A DNA stretch of 64,000 nt from Cheiracanthium punctorium (GCA_038373885.1 JAWZYV010013192.1:1-64000), one strand, 5' to 3'; shown: positions 1-13,075, counted from the stretch's first letter. Numbers and translations: made by a program. The notes: a model not told the origin generated them from the letters alone.

Positions 1-2671
1 ACCTTTTATAAAACCAAAAAATTTTGCAATTGAAACCGGCAAAAACTTTTTAAAACCTCCTCGCGTTTCCCTCTGGGTATTTTTTAAATCCTGAATAACC
101 CAATAATTTTCCCGGAAGTTTTCGAATCTTTCCCTGGTCCCTTGGTATCGCATTGAAATCTAAAAACTTTTTATGTTTTAAAATCTACTTTTTTTTAAAT
201 GCTGGAAACAACATATCTTTCCTTCCTCCTGGGAAAACGACGTCATAAACCCTTTCCAAAAACCCGGGGCCTTCCAATCCAAAACTAAAACCCCATAGCC
301 CTTAATTGCCTTTTTTGAAAACGCAAGAAAAAATGCAATGCACCTTGTTTTCGTTTTAAAACAGGGGCCATATAATCCCTACCAAAGTGGTTTCTCGCTG
401 GGGCAGATCAACATCTGACAACATAATATATTTGGAACCCAAAGTCGTAACGCTTTTCCTACGACGGAACCACTTAATTTTCAATTTTTTTTTTACATAG
501 AAAAAGGCCATACGACAAGACCTGGAGAATATGGTATCCTCCGAGGACCTTACCATGATCTAGGCTTCCGTGGCAACCCTTCCAATCTTTTATCCAGGAA
601 CTTCCTTTCACTTCGTGAAATTTCCAGAGTAACAGAAGAAACGGCCATTCAATCCAGATAGTTATCGTTCAAGAAGATGGCGTTCCCTCTAGGGCTCTGT
701 CTTAAGGTGTTACCCACTTTTCAATAAAAACAATAATATTTCATTCATCAACTACCTCCATCTGTACACGAAGCCTATTACGTTCGTATGACCATCAAAT
801 TTTCTTGGTCAAGGAAAGGACATGCGTTTTTACATTGAGCGTCAGCTCCAGAACACCTATCACATCGCATCCTAAAATGGTGTGCACCACAAATGGGTTT
901 AACATTTCTGCGGAAAAGACTGTCAGTATGCACGTCTGTCGTTTACGAGTGGGTCCATCCCGATCCTGAGCTCTATGTGGGTAAAAAAGCTCAAAACTAG
1001 AATATAACGTGACTCCACAAAATTTTTAGGGATATACTTCGATAAGAAACTGACATTCACAACTCATATCTCCTATTATCCGCAACAAGTGTGAAAAGGA
1101 CCTAAAATATCCCTAAAGGTTATTAACCCCAAACAACTTCTTGGGGAGCGGAGCGTGACGCCCTGTTTGCGAATCTACCGTGCAGCAGTTCGTTCCAAAA
1201 TGGATTTTACGCCTGTGCCGTGTATGGGATCGCTTGTAGGTCAGCCCTAAAAAAACTTGGACACGGTGCATCATACTGCAACTACGACACTCTGTACTGG
1301 AGCTTTTAGAACATCACCCATACAAACAGTCTCTATATCACTTGTCACGAGCACATCTCTCATCCAACATTCCTTCACAACCTAACATTAAAACACCTAT
1401 TTTCGCATCTTGGTCCTCATCCATCCCACCCTTTGGGGACGCATTTCTTGGACACTCACTTGGACCGCCAATATGGAAAATCACCCCTCAAGCTCTCCTC
1501 CCATAGGGGATTAAGGATCCGTAGGAGTCTAGTTGGTACCCCCATCTGGAGAATGGTTAAAAGTCTCCCCTAATCTCCTCATGAAACGCCACCATGGACT
1601 ACACTTGCAAGACCTCGTACCTCCAACCATTTTAATGGCTTTACTAAACAGGATAGCCAGACCCAAAAAATATATCAACAGTTGTTCTCAGACTACAAAA
1701 ACAGATATAAAAAAATATAAAGATAATATACACTGATGGTTCGAAATCTGAGAATTATGTTGGCTTTGCCTTTGTCGAAAAATAACCATACCTGCAAGCT
1801 ATACTTTCTCCGTCGTTCTGCACACATATTTACCGCCTGCTGCTGAATTACTGGCCATCCAATGAAAAAAGGGCCCCCCTTTTATTTACATCTCTAGAAT
1901 AAAGACAAAACAGATCTATCACTCTACTCTGACTCCCTCAGGTGACTAGAAAATGTACCACTCAGCCTCCACTATACTCACTAGCTATATCACCAAGTCC
2001 TGCGCCTCTAGCATAAGTAAAAAGCAGTTGGGACCTAATAAAATGGGATAGTGGAATTTGAAAAACAGACTGCATTCTATCTGACCTTCCATCACTCATT
2101 GGTCATTCCCTTTCATATCGAAATTCATGATGTCATTTTGACTCCGTCTCCGCATTGGCACACACGAGAATCATCCCATAAACACCTACTTCTGGGTTGA
2201 ACCCGTCCCAGAATGTTCACATTTGTCAAACTCACCTATACTCATTCGTCACATTTTTATACCTCTTGTACAGCTTTTAATAATTTTTACCTAATATTTT
2301 TTAACTGTTTCTCATCCCAAACTAAGACGATTATATGGGTGAAACCCGCACTGTAATTTATTTTCATTTCTTCATGTCAATCTGTTTTATTCGTGTTATG
2401 TGAAGGTATACACACTTTTCTCTGACTGGTTATCTGGATGGGAGCCCCCATCCAGACGTCCTTGGCGTACTTTTTATCTTACTTCTTACCTTTCTACAGT
2501 TTGATTTTATCAGTTTTTAGACTTTGGTATTTTAGCTTTTACATGTTTATATTTACAACAACTTTTACGGCGACGAAAGCATTATTTTATTCTAAAATAC
2601 AACATAGTCCTGGCGCAGTAATGGTCCTTTCTGGACCTTGTGCCATTAAACACCCAACCAACCCAACCCCC
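1..2671 (+). mobile_element. Non-LTR retrotransposon copy 1, 3' half, indel-riddled
   Basis: This is the 3' half of the family's ORF2 plus 3' UTR. From the first base it runs parallel to 36658-39376 of the intact copy 6. Recognisable blocks include the region before the reverse transcriptase motifs, the RT palm, the RNase H start near 1735, and the CTGGATGGG/CCCATCCAG hairpin at about 2434-2455. It ends in CATTAAA followed by CCAACC repeats near 2670. Compared with copies 3-8 it carries a small insertion or deletion every few tens of bases, many in homopolymers, so no frame stays open for long. The left end lies outside the window. The indel density could be decay or uncorrected long-read sequence. 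Confidence 0.85.
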
Positions 2672-3190
2672 AATTCCTTTACCCCCTTCCCCCCCTTAAG
2701 CCCCCCCGGGGGGAAATTGTTTTTTTTTTTTAACGTTTTCTACATTTCGGAAGTCAAAAATCAACATTAAAGTGGAGCGAAGTCTAGTATTGTATAATTT
2801 TAGTTATGAAAGAGAATGAATGTGTTTGCATAGGTTAAATTCCATGTAAATTTCAAAATGATCTCTTCAGAAAGAAATTTACAAAGAGCTTGCAGAAGAA
2901 AAAAAAAAAAAAAAAAAAAAACTTTGGTTGGTAAAAATTTTAAAAACTTTGTTCAAATAAATAAATACTGAAATTATGGTACCAATTTCTCAAAGTGCCA
3001 TTGCTAAAAGGTCATCATCTAGCTTTCTAGGGATATAAAAAAAGTATAGGTTTTTCGATTGAAATTTCAGCGTTCACAGAGCAAAAAAAATACAACAGAC
3101 AAAACTTGCTTACACACAAAAAAATCGTAAAAAAGTTTTTCATAAGTTGGAGTGGGGGAGAGTTCGATGAAACATGCAAAATTTGGTCTA
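2672..3190. other. Intergenic, low-complexity
   Basis: No gene is visible. Just after copy 1 there are C-rich and G-rich runs (2660-2710), and a run of about 21 A at 2901-2921. The rest is AT-rich unique-looking sequence leading into the outer inverted repeat of the Tc1/mariner-like element. Confidence 0.5.
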
Positions 3191-3199
3191 GAACAATAT

Positions 3200-5040
3200 A
3201 AATCAGATGTTACATTGCATAAAAAAGTAGGACATTTAGATGTTTTTTTAGACAAAATAAGAAATCTTTTATTTTTACTGAAATTTTTTTTGTAGCAACC
3301 ATTTTATAGAGATCATTTAATAAGAAAAATATCAATATCATAAACCATTGAATATCAAAATATAAACATTAACAACAACAGGAATAATTTCTACCCATTT
3401 GAAACATCTGTAAAAAAAATGTAGAAGGATGGTAACACCAATGACTAAAAATACAAGGTTATGTTAGTAAGGAATACTTCCTTCCAATTAGATTTTATAA
3501 TTTCGAATATTCTATTTGGCAGTGAATCATACCAAAGATTGGATGTTCTGTTTGGCATAAAATTATTCTATTTCGGGTGTACCTCGGACTGGTCCAAGGT
3601 AACACTACCATTCAAGTAAGTGTAGTATTTAACAAAAGAGAATTTAAATGAAATACGTTCTGCTTTTCTATTAATTACTGCATTATTGTTTTCTATTTTA
3701 ATTGAATGGCGATCCATTAAGAATTTTGGTTATTATATCCAAGATGTTTTGAAGACAGGATTATTCTAGTTTTCAGCAATAAACTCCATTTAATGTAATT
3801 TCTCTGTTTTTTTTTTTTTTTTTTTTTTTTGTCTTTACACGTGGACCAAGATTTTCCTTATTTGTTTTTTCTCCAGAATGCCAAGAGGAATACCCTTTAA
3901 ATGATTTTCAAAAAGGCCAAATTTTTGCATATAAAAATGATGGTAAAGGTGCTAGAGACGATTGCTCGTATTACCTGCACGTCAGCTTCCAATAAACAGT
4001 TTCAAACTTTATCAGAAATCCAAACAAGAACGAAAAGAGAAAAAGATGACTGGCAGACCGAAAAAGTTAACACCTCGCGATGAAAGAAAAATTGCTCCAC
4101 CCAGCTTAAATAAGTGCAATGGAATGTATAGTCAAAGACTCGAATTCAAGCAGGACCTACCTTATGTGTCCAAGGCAAAACAGTTTACAAGATACATTAA
4201 AAGCTCCATAAAATTTCATTTTCAAAAAGCGGAAGCATCATCCAAAGTGGAAACAAACGACATACTTTGGTACACCAGTGTATCTTTGGCTAAGTGAACA
4301 CATGTCCCATGGACAACAGAATTGGACGTCTGTGATATATTCAGATGAGGAAGATAATTCAATTTAGACGGTCCATGGTTACTAGTACTTACTAGCAGTG
4401 TGTGAAGCATATGCAACACGACAAATGGGGGGAAGGAAAGATTGAATGGTCTGGTTAGCAGTTGGATAATGGAGGAAAAACAACGTCCTGAATCTTTTCT
4501 GAGTTGGTAGGCAGAAGCATATAGTCCTAGATTACAGGCTGTTATTAAATTCTGAGCTTTCTTCCTTATGTCCTCCGCGAATTGGGAGGTGAAGGAGAGG
4601 ATCTTTCAACTAGATGGAGCCTCCATTCACACCGCCTAATGGAGTTAAAAAAACTGGTTCGTTTCGAATAATGTGCAGGTTTTACCCTGCCAGGCTAAAA
4701 GCCCTGATCTTAACATAGTAGAAAACCTCTGGGCAATGCTTTGTCGTCCGTGGAACTATGCTTGTGGAAAAACAGTTTGAATGCCATCACTGAACTTCGA
4801 GAAGCATTGAATAGCTCATGGACATCATTTTTGCCAAACAGACATTCGAATTTTTGTATGATTCACTGCCAAATAGTAATATTCGAAATTATTATAAATC
4901 TAATGGGAAGAGTATTCCTTGTAAAAAAAAGTTCAGTAAAAATGAAAGGTTTCCTTATTTTCCTAAAAAAAAATCTTAAATGTTCCTACTTTTTTTACGC
5001 AGTGATACCAAATGATAATGGCATCTATTATATTACAGTA
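3200..5040 (+). mobile_element. Tc1/mariner-like DNA transposon with long inverted repeats (degenerate)
   Basis: The left arm reads GGAATACTTCC...ATTCTATTTGGCAGTGAATCATAC at 3471-3530. It is matched in reverse complement by the right arm at about 4855-4925. Outside these a second block (left about 3210-3298, right about 4930-5010) also pairs, including the AAAGTAGGACATTTA-type sequence. The left arm carries about 170 bp of extra sequence between the two blocks (3300-3470). Between the arms lies a broken Tc1-type transposase. The family inserts at TA dinucleotides; I could not fix the exact ends or the duplication. Confidence 0.7.
3880..4890 (+). pseudogene. Tc1-like DDE transposase, broken
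   Basis: A Tc1-type transposase binds the inverted ends and moves the element by a DDE reaction. Several frames are needed to read it. The helix-turn-helix linker motif GRPKKLTPRDER is encoded near 4046-4085. A block like the Tc1 motif SVIYSDE(...)LDGP lies near 4330-4375. The sequence for FNQ/MDGASIHTA lies near 4605-4640. The conserved WPAKSPDLNIVENLWAML block is encoded near 4680-4745. Frameshifts and stops separate these blocks, so no functional protein is made. The inverted repeats on both sides support the assignment. Confidence 0.75.
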
Positions 5041-5344
5041 CGGAAATCTGTTATCCTGAATGGTCCGATCACATGTACTATTAATAACTTGGTTGGGAGG
5101 TCATTAGTCACACAACACCCATTTGCTGTTTGACTGAGAGAAGCATATATGTATACCCAAATTGTTCATGTTCTACACAAATAATATTAAAAAAATTAAG
5201 AACAAGAATAATAATTCATAACATAGAGAGGGAATGTAGTAAAATATGTGATTAACGCTCTCATAAACACACAAAAAAATAAGCAATTAAACTGATTGCT
5301 TACATTTTAAATATATACTTGAATAGTTGAAGTACTCCAAAAAA

Positions 5345-6104
5345 TAGGGATGCACCGAATGTTTGGGTTGCCATTCAGTAAACGGCCTAGTCGGCAGACA
5401 AACTTGAATATTGAGTTTCGGGCCGAATATTTTAATATTCAGTAACCAAATAGTAAACAAATATACATATTTGGCCAATTTCTAAAGAAAATACACATTT
5501 TTTATATCTTGGAAATGAAAAGAGTACAATAGTAGTAACCATAATATTAAATTAACTAAATTACTTACTACTATAACAAACAAATAGTTTTAATTTAAGA
5601 GAAAATGCTCCGAATGTTAAATTTAAATTTTATTGCTCTTCAATCTTTTCTTAAATCTTTAAGACACATTACATTTACCTACTATTATCTGAACTCATTT
5701 AAAATATGGAAAGAGTATCCAGGAAAAAAAAATTATAAACATTAAATGTTCATAAAGTAACAGCTAATTTTTATATAAGTATATTGCAGGTAAAAAAATT
5801 ATCATTTCCCTATATATTAAAAAAGTTATTAATAATATATAAAGAGGTTGTTTTGGTTGTGTTTAATGGCACAAGGTACCGAATAACATATAAAGGAAAC
5901 AGTTGGATATTACATTTTGCAGAGTTTTAAATTTCTGAAGTTTATACAGCAAATTAAAAATATTAGATATTATTAAAAAACAAAGCAATTCAAATAATCA
6001 ATACAATCAAAGTTTAATACAATTTTTTTAACCAAACCTTAATTCGGTAAATTGAGCCAAATTATGTCGGTTAGAATTTTAGCCGAATATTCAATGCATC
6101 CCTA
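5345..6104. mobile_element. Non-autonomous hAT-type element
   Basis: The ends are inverted: TAGGGATGCACCGAAT at 5345-5360, and the reverse complement of TAGGGATGCATTGAATATTCGGC ending at 6104. The interior holds repeated GCCGAATATT-type subterminal motifs and no coding sequence. The flanks CCAAAAAA (left) and TCAAAATA (right) could be a decayed 8-bp duplication with two mismatches. TAGGGATGCACCGAAT-like ends are typical of hAT-derived MITEs in animals. Retrotransposon copy 2 sits inside it. Confidence 0.75.
5845..5881 (-). mobile_element. Non-LTR retrotransposon copy 2: ultra-short 3' remnant
   Basis: On the minus strand this 37-bp stretch reads CCTTGTGCCATTAAACAC followed by an A/C-rich tail ending AACAACCT. 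That is the last ~20 nt of the family's 3' UTR plus its tail. It is flanked by AATAATATATAAAG (5831-5844) and AATAACATATAAAG (5882-5895), a 13-of-14 match and the same length as the family's other duplications. It is best read as an extremely 5'-truncated insertion into the surrounding hAT element. Confidence 0.7.
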
Positions 6105-6263
6105 TCAAAATATAAAATAAAAATAAACAAACAAAAAAAAAACTTAATTAAATGTTCTCCTTTTAGAAAAAAAATTGGGGAATTTAATCTACGGTAAAAA
6201 TAATTCCGATAACTTGTCCGGATACCTTGTTTAAGAAGTTTCATACTGTGTTATACTTAGGTG

Positions 6264-6466
<203 letters not shown>

Positions 6467-9400
6467 ATCTAGAAAGTGAAAATTTTAATGTCAATTTAAA
6501 CTATTTTGAGCAAAATGTAAGAAACATTGGTACTTGTGCATATTATACCGTCGAACATGCAGACAAAGAGATAAACTCACCAAAATGTTTGGTACTCTGA
6601 CAATTTCCTGATGCACTATTGCGCACGCCGGGTAATGTGCATCAAAATACTGTATGTTCTGCTAAGGAAAAAATGATTCGCTTTGTCTTTTAAAAATTTA
6701 TAATTTTTTATGTGTGTGGTTGAATTTATAAAAATGATTTTATGACAACGCAATTTAAGCATTTTAGCCAAGCATTGTAATGGGGATAATATGAAAAGTG
6801 TAAGTTATTAACTGCGGAGTTTGCATTAAGCAGAACTGGTTATGTGTAGGCTGGCAAGGCACCGTTTGATGAATTGCGTTTGTGTGTACTTAACTTTAAA
6901 ATGTTTGTGTGTGAATTTATTAAAACATGTTTTATATGTCTTGAGGGACATTTAAGTTATTTGATGAATTAAGTTTTATGTTTATAATACACCAAAATTT
7001 TTGTGTGTTTTATAAACTGCATAATTTTATTTAACTAGCGGTGTGTGATGTCGTACTTTATGTAGGTGCTATTTTCAGAATAATATGTTGATGTTTTAAG
7101 TTAAATATGAATGGACTTTAATTTAATTTGACTTATTTTCAGGTTTCCAGAGAAAAACTACGCGTTACATTGCCACAAAATGTTGGAACTTATTAAATCT
7201 AAATAAGAATGTATGAAGCCTCTATGTATATATTTATTGCTTTAAATCTATGTACACAAGCCAAATAAAGAAGGCAGTATCTATTGGTTTTTGTTTTTAT
7301 GGCAATTCGCGGTGGCATTGTAAATATTGGACCAGAAGTATTTTAAGGTAACTCGACCTTAGCGAACACACCAACTAGGTTTAAAAGTTTTATCGGCGAA
7401 AGATCTCGACGGTCCTAAATACCTAAGTACCGAAACATTCTATAAGCAAATGTGTTTTAATTTTTTGAGTTCCGGAGATATCTTTTCAAAAGAAAGTTAC
7501 CTGAGCATACCCAAAGAAATTTGGACCACCTAAATACAAGAAACAACTCTTTTGACAAAAAGACCCCAAATTTCAATAAAGAGTTTCCACTTAGTAGCAA
7601 TGAAATCTATTTGGAAATTTGATTTTCGGGAGTAATTTTGGTTATATGTAATTGGCACTCTTGTATATTGGACCAGAGTATTCATCCAAAGTATGCTACA
7701 TACTTGTTTATACAAATAAAAATAAGTACTACGTTTAAAACTGACAGGGAAAACCACAATGAATTTTTGATTAAGATGTAATTTTGGTTAGAAAAAAGCA
7801 GATAGTACATATTTCTCAACTGCAACAGCCATTCCGAAGCTTCTTATAACCAGCAGTACATTAGAAGAAAAAAAAAAATAGTGGGTTCCGCAAAAACTGA
7901 TACCAAGCTTTTGAAATTGCAGGGTACTTACGTAATATATCTCAACCAGTCACTTCTTGCCAAACTATTTTTTCGTCAAAATGTGTCTGGCAAAACTGTG
8001 TGGCCAATCGTTTTTCCAAAACCATTAATGAATGTCCATGCGTTCAGGCATTTTATCTTAGAAAAAACGTTCGTTTTGGCAGACTGCCAGTATAATCATG
8101 TTAGTACCAATTTGCAGAAACTGCAAGCCCCAGGAAAGCAGAAATCTCTGCAGCAATGGCAGTGGGCCAATTGCAATATCCATTTTATAGCTTGCAGATA
8201 AATCACGTACAGTATTCACAAATTGTTTAAGGTCACTGATAAATTCTGATTTGTAAAAACAATGGCTGTATAGATTGATACAGAAAATTCTGCTACCGGG
8301 AACTTTTGTACGTTGCACATTAGGAATTGGCCCATCATTACATTAAAATCCAATTATTTTGACATTAAGGGAAATTTAAGTACTATACAAACAGTTTAAA
8401 AATTTTAAGTGTAGTATTGTTAAATATATCTAATAAATGAAACAAAAACCCAAGCACGCAAATCATGAAGAGCACTGTTAATTCAAACTTACAGCATTTA
8501 AACATAGTTAGGAAAATAATGTTTTAAAAAGCTTACTTCAATTGTCTCCTCTTGGATACATCAACTGATGTAATGCAGCTGGAATTGAGAGGGGGCGGAA
8601 AAAATTAATATAGAAACTACCAAAGGGAATACATGATACGCAGTCTTTTGAATTCAACATGATTTTTACATAATTTGAATAATAAACTAACTTACTGTTT
8701 GTTGACGTATGATATGTGTGATTCAGTCGTATGGGTTCAGCAGCAGCGTAGCGATGGCACCCATGGCCAGCAAATCAGTCTTCAAATGTTACACACTTTT
8801 GTTTGATTGAGGTGATCGTGATCTTCTCCCATTCGGAAAACCCATCAATTCATTGATTAGCTTCGACTTTTTGAGTTTGATTTTCGCTTTCAAATTTTTG
8901 TTAAAGCATAATCAGCTGAGGTGGAGGTCCCTCTATCAATTCGGCGATTGGCTATTGGAAAAAGTCAGCCTGCGATCTGCATTCCAGGTCTGCCTTTTTT
9001 TTCTGAATTGCTTGACAACATTCCATAATTTTATTGTTATTACATATCTTGTATTTTTCAATAACATGCCAAATAATAATTCTGATTACAAATCGGTAAG
9101 TTTTTTCTCTGGGGAAAGGATATCTAGGGAAAACTACCGACACGTGCGACAGAAAATATTATATACAAACACACTCGTACTGGCTTATCGCTATAACAAA
9201 TCATCAATAACATGAGCGAGGGATCTCTTGGAGTGTTGCCAAAAAATGAAATCAAAATTAATCTGACCAATCACAGACAAGCTTACAAAACCACTGTCAG
9301 ATTTTTGGATTATAGCAAATCCAAGTTTTTTTCGTTGAATAACCTTTTGCGGGTTAATCTTCGTGCTAGTCCTGAAACTTGTTACTATGTGATTTCTAGT

Positions 9401-12400
9401 AACTGGACACCTGGTTGGTGAATAAGGGTGTTGGATTCGTTTAGCATGTTTAAATCCACTCCCAATTAGATCAAAACCCTTCAATTTGTGAGACGTGAAG
9501 GATTCCATTGCTTTCAATTAAAGAAAGTAATCATATATCTGTTTGTCACATTAGACACAGCACAAAACAGCAGTTTAGTTGCATATTTTTGAAATTAGTG
9601 GGTTCATTTTGTAGGATTAAGACAATGGTAGTATATCTTCAAGGGGCCCTTACAGTGATGACCAGACTCGGTGATGTATTTTTTGTATCATGCAACGGGT
9701 CAGTGGTCTGCATATATTTCGATGGTCCCTTCTTACAACAGTGGCCAAACCCAGTCATGTTTTGTTTTGTGTTTGGGCAAAGGGCCAAGAGGTTGCTTAT
9801 TTTTGAAGGGGGAGCAAGATAAAAGGAATTCTGATGCAACTCCTCCCCTCAATTTGGATTGAATAGATGTTTGGCTCAGCTGCAGAGATAACCTTCATCC
9901 GCTTGATTCCTACTTTAAAAGTCAGTCACATCGCCAAGTGGTGCCAGGCGCCAACATCGCTGCACACGGGTCCGACCGCGGCCCAGGCACAAAACGTGTT
10001 ATTAAAAACATAAAAGTTCTGCTTGTCGCATTTAATTCTACATAACCCCAGGCACATGACACTCTCCCAAAGGAATTAGATTAAAACAACCTGAACAAAA
10101 TTAGCGGTAAATGGCCCCAGTTTAAGAAATTGTGAAAATGCTGGAATACAATTAATTACAAATACATTCAATTGAACAACCAAAAAGATTATATAGTGTT
10201 GAGGAATGCTGTACTTAATGCTCCAAATCGCCATTTTATAATTTTAAAGGAAAGGAATATTACTCTGAAAATGGGATGCCATATTAATAATAAAAAATCA
10301 TCATGGTAAGCTGTACATTGAGGGCGGCCAAAAATATCACTTTTGCACCGAGCTTTTTGAAATTGATGAGTAGCCTAGTATGAAAAAGTTAGCTCTTGGT
10401 GTTGGTTAAGAACTGTGTGAATTTTTTTAATGAAAATCAAACCAATTATCTTCGGTAGAAGCTGGCAGCCTCTTAAAATAAGTGATTTGAACCCAAATTA
10501 GACATATTTCCCAAAAGCATCACAATTCATTGTTGAATTTTCCAAAAATCGAAATCCAGACCTAGTGGTATCGTGGTGGCTCTAGCCACTTAAAAATTGG
10601 GAATTTTGGCTAAAAATAGGACATTTTTTTCCTTGAAAATAATTCTTGCGGAATTTTAGAAATCTATATCACCCGAAGTATGGAGAAATAGCTCCTGTGA
10701 AATAGTTAATAGTCGTGATTTTGACAATTTATCTTCAGGTGGCACCTTTAAAATCATATACATTTACACAAAAAAAACCACTTTTTTTCTCCACAAAAAT
10801 AAAAATTAATCAGATTTTGGAAATTGGTGGACAGTCATGAGAGTAAAAATTGCTTTCTTATTTTTAGGAGCACCAAATTAGTAAAAAAGGACGTGGATGG
10901 ATTGCCTATCATGATGCTCAGATTCTTATTGCAAATAAAATACAGATAGTTTAACAAAGTGAATACACTTAATAATTTTTTTTATATTTAGGTTTATTAA
11001 GTCATAGTAATTTCTGAAGAAATTTCAATAGGTCATTTTTAACATACAGTACAAGATACAGAAAACCGCTAGTCAAAAATTGTATCTGAAAAATTTTGTT
11101 AAGAAGAAAATAACCTGTAAAATATATTAGGTCTACTGGAAAGTCCATTTTTTACATGAAATAAAATTTCAACAAATATTGATTCACTAACAACTTGAGC
11201 TTAGGTATAGTACTCATATTTCTTAAATTTTAAAGCGAGAATCTTTCAATGAAAATGAACACTCCCCCCCCCCTCCCTGTATCTGCCCACCTTGCAGAAT
11301 TATTTTCAAAATGTTCTAAAATCGTTTTTTAGGTATTCTTGAGTGTTGTATTTTATAGCCAGAATTTTACTGATACTGCTTTACTCTTTTGAGATCTTTT
11401 GGGATATTACAAAAGAATGTTTTGGCCCCCTATAGCCTGTAGGTTACAAATTACGGAAAATGCTTGTACCAATTTATCAGGAGCCTGAGCCCGAGCTGAA
11501 CCATTCTCATCTGTAGTGGGCAAATCATAGATATGCAAAGGAGTAGTATACGTCAAAATATTTCACAAATCAATCGAACGTAATATGCAGTTTTAGACTT
11601 TCATAGTGACATATATACTTTAATATTTATTTATCTGTCCTGCATCTGCCACCTTACACTATATACAGGGCTCGGCCCGAGTTACTTTTCTTACTTTTTC
11701 TCACTATTTTTAGTAGTTGTCACTATTGGTCAACTATTTTTGACAGTTGGTCACTTTTTTAACGTATAATCAAAGTTCATTCAAACATCTCCAGAAATCT
11801 AAACTAAATCCTCTTGCGGACATGCTCTTATGTCTTGTCGTTCTCTCTTTTTTTTTTTTTTCCCTTTAATCTGGCCTCCTAGAGAAAAGAATAATTCTAA
11901 ACGGGTTGCCACACACACTTCCTGTCAGCCGTAGAAGTGTCCGCTCACCGTCATGCCAGCCGTCTTACATATGGGAGATCCCATGATTTTTCTCCAGTAG
12001 TTATCGCGCACTCTATCCTATCACGGAAGAATACAGGGGCACAAGACGGATCTTCCGGAGTTCTGATCAAGACAATTGAGTTTCAGTAAAAATATTCATA
12101 TATTAACTACAAGGAGTAGAATTGTTCTGCAGGTATGTACCCTTTTTTTATATTTTGAGTAATTTACATTCTATACTTTAATAAATTTAGTCACCAATCT
12201 TTCTAAAATAATTTACACCCATGAGCTGAGCGCCAATCAGAATCTAAAGTAAATTCTAATGCCTAATAAATTCAGTTAAAATTCTTAGTTAAACATTAAA
12301 AAAAAAAAAAAAAAGTTTAAGCTTTCTCCAGTCAGGAGCCTAGAAATTTATTGTATATACCAATGTGTTGTATTAAAAGCAGTTAACTTTCTGTAACCGT

Positions 12401-12660
12401 ATTTTAATCTCACCTCAGGCCTGGGCAATAATAAAAACTACTGTAAAAAAATAAACTGTACAGTGAATTTTCTTTAGTATTTAGTGTACCTGCATTCCAG
12501 TCATCTATTTACCTACTAGAAGGCATTTCTAGAATTTCGGTTTCCCCTTTATTACATAAAAACAGTTGTAACAACCAAGAGTTTCAACACAATAACACAA
12601 TGATGAAGCCATAGAAAAAAACCTAATTCATTTATTAAGGTAAAATTTTGAAGATGGGAG
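6467..12660. other. Long stretch without a recognisable gene
   Basis: AT-rich sequence with only short open frames, none with a recognisable domain. Exceptions are the possible terminal exon at 7143-7206 and a hAT-end-like block near 11670-11760 beginning CAGGGCTCGGCCCGAG and followed by loose GTCACTATTTTT repeats, for which I found no partner end. Short homopolymers occur near 7870, 11267, 11850 and 12299. A GC-richer patch at 9900-9990 has no assignable function. Confidence 0.5.
7143..7206 (+). CDS. Possible terminal exon of an unidentified gene
   Basis: A pyrimidine-rich tract and CAG (TTATTTTCAG, ending 7142) precede a short open stretch. Entered one base in, it encodes FPEKNYALHCHKMLELIKSK and then TAA (7204-7206). 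About 58 nt further on is AATAAA (7264-7269), a canonical polyadenylation signal. Acceptor, short coding tail, stop and signal in this order are what a last exon looks like. I do not recognise the peptide, and no upstream exon could be assigned. In AT-rich DNA this combination can arise by chance. Confidence 0.25.
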
Positions 12661-12706
12661 AAATTAATCACTTAGAAGAGCACGAAGACAAACAAGCACT
12701 AGCACA

Positions 12707-12832
12707 TGGGAAAAGGTAAACACAGCAAGTGAACGCTAAGCATAGTGTTTGCCACTTAGGCTAACATAAAAAGTTATAAAATGATTACGATTAAATGCAT
12801 TGATTTTGAATTTTACTTCAACACTTCCCCTA
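12707..12832. repeat. Dispersed direct repeat, left copy
   Basis: The sequence beginning GGGAAAAGGTAAACACAGC and running through ...TTAAATGCATTGATTTTGA is repeated in the same orientation at 14923-15046 with small differences. The two copies flank the Ty1/copia pol and gag fragments. They may be terminal pieces of one element or a duplicated host segment; nothing in them codes. Confidence 0.6.
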
Positions 12833-12860
12833 AATCAAAACACTTATCACTTAGAAATAA

Positions 12861-13075
12861 CACATTAGTCCCAAATATCCAAAGAAGTATCATACTAAGC
12901 ACACATTAGTCAAATATCAAAGAAGTATCAATACTAAACACATTTAGTCAAATATCAAAGAAGTATCATACTAGTCACATTAGTTAATATCAAAGAAATA
13001 TCATACTAAACCACACATTAGTCAAATATCAAAGAAGTATATCAATACTAATCACATTAGTTTAAATATAAAAAG
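12861..13075. repeat. Minisatellite, about 5.5 units of 36-41 bp
   Basis: The unit is approximately CACATTAGTCAAATATCAAAGAAGTATCATACTAA. Five full units and a partial sixth follow each other, differing by point changes and 1-4-nt indels. The array lies next to the 3' end of the minus-strand copia fragment. Confidence 0.8.

Noticed and set aside
2438..2770. 110-codon open frame after copy 1
   Set aside because: It covers the 3' UTR hairpins and tail of copy 1; no other copy keeps it open.
8853..9862. Several 60-120-codon open frames on both strands
   Set aside because: They overlap each other, show no domain, and have the composition expected by chance in AT-rich DNA.
11670..11760. hAT element beginning CAGGGCTCGGCCCGAG
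   Set aside because: No inverted partner end or duplication could be found.
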